Positions 60,608-64,000 of a stretch of 64,000 bases of DNA are shown one piece after another. The stretch spans positions 1,576,501-1,640,500 of the forward strand of contig NZ_CP036265.1 in the NCBI RefSeq assembly GCF_007743815.1, read 5' to 3'. Numbering within the stretch: position 1 is the stretch's first letter; each line of letters begins with the position of its first letter. Origin of the DNA: Alienimonas californiensis. GTDB taxonomy: Bacteria; Planctomycetota; Planctomycetia; Planctomycetales; Planctomycetaceae. The position numbers were made by a program, and so were the translations under genes. Below the pieces are notes generated by a model. It was not told where the DNA came from. It made no database searches and was given only the letters and a program-made list of their open reading frames with translations.

Positions 60608-61967
60608 GCGAAAACCGCCCCGGGGCGTAGGGGGCCGGGTCGACGTGCGGCTCGGCGCCGGTGACCAGTTCGGCGATCAGGCGGCCGGTGCCGGGGGCCA
60701 GCGACAGGCCGAGCATGTTGTGTCCGGCGGCGACGAACAGGTTCTCCGCCCGCTGCCCACGGCCGCCGGGGACCTTGCCGATCAGCGGGACGCCGTCCGG
60801 CGTCATCGGGCGCCAGCCGGCCCAGCGGTTGTCGCCGGTGGGGTGGTCGTCCGCCGGCGGCTCGGCGGGGACGTTGAGGAACCGGGAGGCCCCGCGGGTC
60901 AGCAGGGCCAGCCGGCGGCGGGCGATCGAGGGGTCGTAGCCGGCGAACTCCATGATGCTGCCCAGCCGCAGCGCCGCCGGGCGACGGACCCCGTCCTCCC
61001 CCCGCACCGGGCCGCCGGCGTGCGGGGTGACGGCTACCCGCACCTCCGGCAACAACAACGGCATCCGCGGCGCCGCGGCGGGGTCCAGACCGTGCTCGTC
61101 CAGGTGCAGGGTCATTGAATACCCCTTGCCCGGCGCCACCGGCACATACAGGCCCAGGGCCTGCTGAAAGTCCGGCGTCAACGCCCCGGCGGCGACCACC
61201 GCGGCGCTCGCGGGCTCCTCGCCGGCGCCCTTATCCGACGTGTATTGAACCCCCCGCACCCGGCCGTCCTCGACGCGGAAGCCGGTCACGGAGACGCCCT
61301 CACGGATCGTCACCCCGCGGTCCGTCAGCGCCGCCCGCCAGCTTTTCATCAGGGCGTCCGGCCGCAGGTGGGCGTCCTCCTCGTAGAACCAGCCGCCGGC
61401 GACCTCGGGCTTCAACGCCGGTTCGAACTCCCGCAGCGCCGCGCCCTCCAGGCGGCGGGCGGGCAGGTCGAACCGCTCCGCGAGCAGCGCGTCGGTCTTG
61501 GCGTAGCCCGCGTGGGCCGCGGCTTCGCGGAAGGCGATCAGCAGACCGCGGGGTTCGAACTCGCAGTCCAGCGTCCCGCCGAGGTCGTCGTACAGCGAGC
61601 GGGAGGAGGCCAGCAGCGGGCCGAGCCCCCGGCCGGCCTCCACCGCGGCGGATTCGTTGCAGCGGGCGGCGAAGGCCAGCAGCCAGCGCCACAGCCGCGG
61701 GTCCCACCGCGGGGCGACCCGCAGCGGGGCGTCCTTCTGGAACAGGTTCCGCATCGCCTCCGCGAACACCCCCGGCCCGGCGGGCGGCAGCACGTGGCTG
61801 GGCGAGAGCAACCCGCAGTTCCCGTGCGAGCACGCCGCCCCGAAGCGGTCCCGCTCCAGAATCGTCACCCGGCGCCCGGCCTCCGCCAGGTAATGGGCGC
61901 AGGCGGCGCCCACGACGCCACCGCCAATAATGACCACCGGGGGCGCTTCGGGCATCACATCAGACAT
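60600..61967 (-). CDS. FAD-dependent D-amino-acid dehydrogenase/oxidase
   Basis: 455 residues from ATG 61967 (another ATG at 61955 is possible). It is of DadA/DAO type: VVIIGGGVVGAACAHYLAEAG for FAD binding, then ERDRFGAACSHGNCGLLSPSHVLPPAGPG (the S..N.G...P.. segment of D-amino-acid dehydrogenases), AAVVAAGALTPDFQQALG, YVPVAPGKGYSMTLHLDE and GWRPMTPDGVPLIGKVPG...NLFVAAGHNMLGLSLAPGTGRLIAEL. Together with the epimerase gene 81 bp upstream, the likely substrate is cis-4-hydroxy-D-proline, giving pyrroline-hydroxycarboxylate. Other D-amino acids cannot be excluded. Membrane-peripheral or cytoplasmic. Confidence 0.87.
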   Translation of the reverse strand: MSDVMPEAPPVVIIGGGVVGAACAHYLAEAGRRVTILERDRFGAACSHGNCGLLSPSHVLPPAGPGVFAEAMRNLFQKDAPLRVAPRWDPRLWRWLLAFAARCNESAAVEAGRGLGPLLASSRSLYDDLGGTLDCEFEPRGLLIAFREAAAHAGYAKTDALLAERFDLPARRLEGAALREFEPALKPEVAGGWFYEEDAHLRPDALMKSWRAALTDRGVTIREGVSVTGFRVEDGRVRGVQYTSDKGAGEEPASAAVVAAGALTPDFQQALGLYVPVAPGKGYSMTLHLDEHGLDPAAAPRMPLLLPEVRVAVTPHAGGPVRGEDGVRRPAALRLGSIMEFAGYDPSIARRRLALLTRGASRFLNVPAEPPADDHPTGDNRWAGWRPMTPDGVPLIGKVPGGRGQRAENLFVAAGHNMLGLSLAPGTGRLIAELVTGAEPHVDPAPYAPGRFSRG

Positions 61968-62048
61968 CACAGGCAACGCCGCGGCGGCGAACCGTGGGGG
62001 ACGGGGCGCCGGGAGCGAGCCCTCCCGGGGGCGCGATCTTAGACGAAC

Positions 62049-63044
62049 TCAGACGAACCCGCCGCGGAAGGGATCGGCCGCGTCGAAGTGCAGCAGGTTC
62101 TCGCCGGTCACGAAGGCGGTCGCGGTGAGGGCGGGGCGGACCGTCGGCGTGCCGTCGGCGGTCGGCGGGCCGGGTTGATAGGAGGCCTCGAACAGGCTGC
62201 CGATCACGCTCTCCTGCCGCCAGACCTCCCCCGGGGCGAGCTTCCCGTCCGCGGCGAGGCAGGCCAGCTTGGCGCTCGTGCCCGTGCCGCAGGGGCTGCG
62301 ATCGTAGGCCCCGCCGGGGCAGAGCACGAAGTTCCGGCCGCTGTTCGCCGGGTCGGCGGGCGGGCCACACAGTTCGACATGGTCAATCTCCGCCCCGTCG
62401 GCGCCGGTCACGCCCTGTTCGGCGAGCATCGCCTTGATCCGCTTGGTGGCGTGCAGCAGGGAGCCCAGGTTCCCCGGTTCCAGCGCCCGGCCGGCGGCGT
62501 CGGCGAGGAAAAACCAGTTCCCGCCCCAGGCCACGTCGCCGACGACGAGCTGCGACCGCCCCCCGCGGCCGACGTCTACTTCCACGCCCGAGGCGTATCG
62601 GAACGAGGGCACGTTGGTGAGGGTCACGGTCCGGCGGTCGTCGTGCAGCGTGAACGGCACCGGGCCGGCGGGGGTGTCCAGACGATGCGTCCCCGGGTCG
62701 ATCGCCCCCGCGTGGGCCAGGGCGACGGCGACGCCGGCGGTCCCGTGTCCGCACATCCCCAGCGGCCCGCGATTATTAAAGAACACGACCGCCGCGACGC
62801 TGCCCGCCTCCGCCGGCGGCAGCACGACCGCCCCGACGACCGCCTCGTGCCCCCGCGGTTCCTCCACGACGGCTTTGCGGAGGGCGTCGAACTCCGCGGC
62901 GAACCGCGCCCGCCGCTCGACCGCGGCTCCGGTCGCCAGCGTCGGAAACCGGGCGCCGTCCAGATCGAGGAGGACCCGCGTGGGCTCCCCGGCGGTGTGG
63001 GTGTCCACAACCGCCAACGTGCGGGGCAGGGGGAACGCTGTCAT
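62049..63044 (-). CDS. 4-hydroxyproline 2-epimerase (proline racemase family)
   Basis: 331 residues from ATG 63044. Cofactor-independent two-base racemase fold with both catalytic thiols: Cys98 in GPLGMCGHGT and Cys252 in YDRSPCGTGTSAKL. VVDTHTAGEPTRV at the start and NVPSFRY are also typical. Two Cys residues, rather than Cys/Thr, point to hydroxyproline epimerase or proline racemase and not to trans-3-hydroxyproline dehydratase. It converts trans-4-hydroxy-L-proline (from collagen-like material or plant cell walls) to cis-4-hydroxy-D-proline. First gene of a probable two-gene catabolic operon with the FAD enzyme downstream. Confidence 0.9.
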   Translation of the reverse strand: MTAFPLPRTLAVVDTHTAGEPTRVLLDLDGARFPTLATGAAVERRARFAAEFDALRKAVVEEPRGHEAVVGAVVLPPAEAGSVAAVVFFNNRGPLGMCGHGTAGVAVALAHAGAIDPGTHRLDTPAGPVPFTLHDDRRTVTLTNVPSFRYASGVEVDVGRGGRSQLVVGDVAWGGNWFFLADAAGRALEPGNLGSLLHATKRIKAMLAEQGVTGADGAEIDHVELCGPPADPANSGRNFVLCPGGAYDRSPCGTGTSAKLACLAADGKLAPGEVWRQESVIGSLFEASYQPGPPTADGTPTVRPALTATAFVTGENLLHFDAADPFRGGFV

Positions 63045-63129
63045 GCGGGGAGGCTCGTTCACGTCGGACCGCGGACCGCCCCCATTCTGCCCCCCGCCCC
63101 AGCCAAACGTCACGCGCCTGGACTCGGAT

Positions 63130-63312
63130 CCCCCTCGCCCCCCTTTTGGGGGAGAGGGGCCGGGGGTGAGGGGGCGGTGAGTTGCGAACGCCGTTCACGG
63201 TCCGGCGCTCAGGATTGGCAGCCCGAGGCGCCAGCCGAGACGTGCACGCAGGGCAGCCTCACCCGGCCTCGCTTGCGCTTCGGGCTCACGATCTTCGAGC
63301 GGAACCCCGCTC
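63130..63312. repeat. Composite dispersed repeat, copy
   Basis: Hairpin with TTTT loop, GGGGGTGAGGGGGC, then GGCAGCCCGAGGCGCCAGCCGAG and CCTCGCTTGCGCTTCGGGCTCAC, ending GAGCGGAACCCCGCTCACC. The right terminal hairpin is missing, replaced by the end of the gene at 63311. Confidence 0.75.
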
Positions 63313-64000
63313 ACCACCGTGGCGGGGCGGGGCGGCGGGCGTCGCCCGGGGGGAGGCCGCGGGCGACGCCGGTCGGTTCGCCCAGGGCCCGGCCCAGGGC
63401 GGCGAAGCGGCGGCGGGCGGCGGGGTCGGCCTGCGGCAGGCCCGGGTGCAGCAGGCGGGTGACGGCCAGCAGCCGGGCCGCCTCGTCGGTGCGGCCGGCG
63501 GCGTGCAGGCCGGCGATACGGCGGGCCCGGGCGGTCAGCCAGCCCGCGGAGCCGTCCGTTTCCGCCGCCTCCGCCTGCCGCCACGCCGCCAACGCGGCGG
63601 CGGCCACCTCCGGGGAACGGCTCGCCGCGACCGCCTGGGCGGCCAGTTCGGCGATTTGCGGGTCGTGCCCGGCTTCCAACACCGCCAGCAGCTCGGTCGC
63701 CGCGGCGGTCGGCTCCCCGCGGTCCAGCAGCGCCGCCGCCCCCCGCACCCGCACCGTGCGGCGTTCGTCGTCCGACAGCGACAGGCTCAGCAACCGCTCC
63801 GCCAACGCCGACCGGGCCGCCGCGAACGCCGGGGGGGCGGTTCCGCCGGAAGGGGACCGGGCCGCGTCCTCCCAGCCGGCGGAGATCGTCAGCAGCGCCG
63901 CGGCGTCGTCCGGGACCGCCGCGGCCAGCCGGGCGGCCTCCGCGAACCGGCCCCGCCGGGCCGCCGTCACCGCTCCGCGGGCCGTCGCCTCCCGGTGAGC
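63311..64000 (-). CDS. Alanine-rich helical-repeat protein (5' end beyond window)
   Basis: About 229 residues visible, with the frame open to the right edge, so the gene is cut there. A GTG at 63970 could serve as start, but the coding frame continues past it. The sequence is a series of amphipathic helices of TPR-like spacing (RGRFAEAARLAAAVPDD, ERRTVRVRGAAALLDRGEPTAAATELLAVLEAG, QIAELAAQAVAASRSPEVAAAALAAW, ARRIAGLHAAGRTDEAARLLAVTRLLHPGLP). Planctomycete proteins of this kind often follow a kinase or protease domain; none is visible here. Function unknown. Confidence 0.6.
   Translation of the reverse strand, partial: AHREATARGAVTAARRGRFAEAARLAAAVPDDAAALLTISAGWEDAARSPSGGTAPPAFAAARSALAERLLSLSLSDDERRTVRVRGAAALLDRGEPTAAATELLAVLEAGHDPQIAELAAQAVAASRSPEVAAAALAAWRQAEAAETDGSAGWLTARARRIAGLHAAGRTDEAARLLAVTRLLHPGLPQADPAARRRFAALGRALGEPTGVARGLPPGDARRPAPPRW

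Noticed and set aside
62088-63998. 636-codon plus-strand open frame
   Set aside because: Runs antisense through the epimerase gene, a repeat and the right-edge gene; no family resemblance.

Overview
The window reads as chromosomal DNA of a high-GC planctomycete. The evidence is seven DUF1559 proteins with pilin-like N-termini, a serine/threonine kinase carrying a CPxC zinc knuckle, DUF1080 and BNR-sialidase proteins, an RNA-binding CsrA, and many short lipoproteins. A relative of Alienimonas within Planctomycetaceae would fit, but no marker here fixes the genus. Almost all DNA is coding, very GC-rich, and genes are mostly single or in short operons.

Region by region: (1) 1-3518, minus strand: replication cluster dnaN - dciA-like (DUF721) - gyrB, with gyrB running off the left edge. 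(2) 4391-8908, minus strand: a Kai-like signalling operon, hybrid histidine kinase - KaiB-like - two-domain KaiC. (3) 9329-18024, plus strand: ArsB/NhaD-type transporter, GNAT, ilvN-ilvC (branched-chain amino acids), Uma2-type nuclease fold, a large M48 membrane peptidase, ispG (MEP isoprenoid pathway). (4) 18066-19826: an isolated, visibly lower-GC ABC-type ATPase with a C-terminal HEPN-like RxxxxxH motif and a cysteine knuckle; this is the best candidate for an undescribed defence gene. (5) 20242-28141: sialidase-like protein, nitroreductase, a MazF/PemK toxin-antitoxin pair, DoxX, alpha/beta hydrolase, Ppx/GppA-HD phosphatase, ROK sugar kinase, and a C-terminally extended CsrA. (6) 28271-33216: three DUF1559 genes alternating with small lipoprotein genes on the opposite strand, one of them a relic. 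(7) 33805-44244: xylulokinase, HemP, a seventh DUF1559 coupled to a lipoprotein, a DUF4198/kelch protein, DUF1080, a DEAD-box helicase and a DUF374 acyltransferase. (8) 44336-50414: a second set of three lipoprotein/DUF1559 modules, with an M50-like membrane gene in one spacer and a remnant of it in another. (9) 50533-64000: UDP-xylose synthase-like SDR, another SDR, a 1521-residue kinase, PAS protein, MBOAT-like protein, a hydroxyproline-type catabolic pair (epimerase + D-amino-acid oxidoreductase) and a partial repeat protein at the right edge.

Intergenic DNA is full of dispersed palindromes. There is a composite element bounded by CCCTCACCCCCGGCCCC-type hairpins (4.1, 24.5, 35.4, 35.6, 39.5, 60.4 and 63.1 kb), a CCTCGCTTGCGCTTCGGGCTC family, and a CCGAAGCGTCAGCGAGGG family. 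Several sit between convergent genes and probably double as terminators. No rRNA, tRNA, CRISPR array, transposase or phage gene was recognised.
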